Shown here in pieces: positions 63,536 through 64,000 of a stretch of 64,000 nt of DNA (the stretch's first letter is position 1; every line of letters begins with the position of its first letter). The stretch covers positions 1,860,001-1,924,000 of the forward strand of contig CP064997.1 of NCBI GenBank assembly GCA_016700055.1, given 5' to 3'. The DNA is from Actinomycetota bacterium. GTDB lineage: Bacteria; Actinomycetota; Acidimicrobiia; Acidimicrobiales; Ilumatobacteraceae. The notes beneath the pieces were generated by a model, which ran no database searches, had not been told where the DNA came from, and saw nothing but the letters and a program-made list of their open reading frames with translations. The position numbers and the translations under genes were made by a program.

Positions 63536-64000
63536 CGGACGCGCTGATCCGGGTGATGGTGGTCGACGACCACGCGCTCATCCGTGAAGGGGCCAAGGCA
63601 TTCCTCGGATCGGTCATCGACATGGAGCACGTCGGTGAGGCCGCCGACGGCCGCGAGGCGGTGACTGTCGCGCTGGCGTGCCGACCCGACGTCGTGCTGA
63701 TGGACCTCCACATTCCCGAGGTCGATGGCATCGCCGCGACCCGGGCGATCCGCAACGCCGTGCCGACAGCGGCCGTGCTTGTCGTCTCCATGCTCGACGA
63801 CGACAACAACGTCTTCGCCGCGCTACGCGCCGGTGCCCGCGGCTACGTCCTGAAGGGCGCCGCGCCAGCCGAACTGGAGCGAGCGATCCGCGGCGTCGCC
63901 ACCGGTGAAGCCGTCTTCGGCCCCGGCATCGCCGACCGAGTGCTGCGCACCTTCAGCGCGCCACCGCCCACCCCGGCTTTGCCATTCCCCGAGTTGACCG
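63532..64000 (+). CDS. NarL/FixJ-family response regulator (partial at window end)
   Basis: At least 156 residues are visible; the gene continues past the window. The receiver domain (about 6-125) has VMVVDDHALIREG with the acidic pocket, the phospho-Asp in DVVLMDLHIPEVDG (about residue 60), then the switch Ser (VSML) and Lys in YVLKGAAP. The DNA-binding LuxR-type domain expected next is cut off. ATG 63532 overlaps the kinase stop (ATGA), the usual kinase-regulator pair. Confidence 0.9.
   Translation, partial: MTDALIRVMVVDDHALIREGAKAFLGSVIDMEHVGEAADGREAVTVALACRPDVVLMDLHIPEVDGIAATRAIRNAVPTAAVLVVSMLDDDNNVFAALRAGARGYVLKGAAPAELERAIRGVATGEAVFGPGIADRVLRTFSAPPPTPALPFPELT

Overview
The window is a very GC-rich, densely packed bacterial chromosome segment. 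WhiB, DivIVA, a DUF3263/LytR_C gene pair, PAC2, UPF0182, HemQ, SCO6745-type and 13E12-type HNH proteins together point to an actinobacterium (Actinomycetota). Gene content and style would fit an Acidimicrobiia-like lineage, but that finer placement is inference. GTG starts, 4-bp ATGA/GTGA overlaps and intergenic gaps under 100 bp are the rule.

Layout. 0-13 kb: copper P-type ATPase, a sigma-region-4-like protein, an EssC/EccC-like FHA-FtsK/SpoIIIE ATPase without other type VII genes, a complete OpuC-type osmolyte ABC importer, an ABC-2 exporter pair and a dienelactone hydrolase. 13-17.5 kb: ispD-ispF-rlmB flanked by two cyclic-nucleotide-binding proteins, then a DUF222/HNH gene. 17.5-28.4 kb: alpha/beta hydrolase, K+ channel, tRNA-Thr, a HIRAN-like protein, YceI-like protein, uridine kinase, DUF3263 and LytR_C proteins, glycerate kinase, amidase, MoaD-like protein and a flavoprotein; two copies of a long palindromic element lie here. 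28.4-36.2 kb: CIRCE-controlled groEL, a Pro-rich membrane protein, aquaporin, ATP-grasp enzyme, FdhD, HemQ and an amino-acid-type binding lipoprotein. 36.3-54.7 kb: AlaX, a PAS-GGDEF-EAL protein, GlnD, Nudix, PAC2, SCO6745-type, VOC, GNAT, GH20-like, HEAT-repeat, PDZ-Lon, DivIVA and UPF0182 proteins.

From tRNA-fMet (54.8 kb) rightwards the character changes to an integrated element. A putative cargo (unknown protein, DUF488 protein, OB-like protein) is followed by a tyrosine integrase, an excisionase-like HTH protein, a ParB-like protein, a winged-helix-like protein and a WhiB-like protein. The last intergenic spaces carry three copies of an elaborate multi-hairpin repeat. The third copy abuts a histidine kinase that seems to have lost its N-terminal half; its response regulator runs off the window end.

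The most novel signals are the three-copy multi-hairpin repeat with a compensatory base-pair change, the paired palindromes at about 20.8 and 26.9 kb, the DivIVA protein with a phage MuF/gp7-like tail, and the DUF488/OB-like cargo beside tRNA-fMet. All functional calls come from reading motifs by eye; no database search was run.
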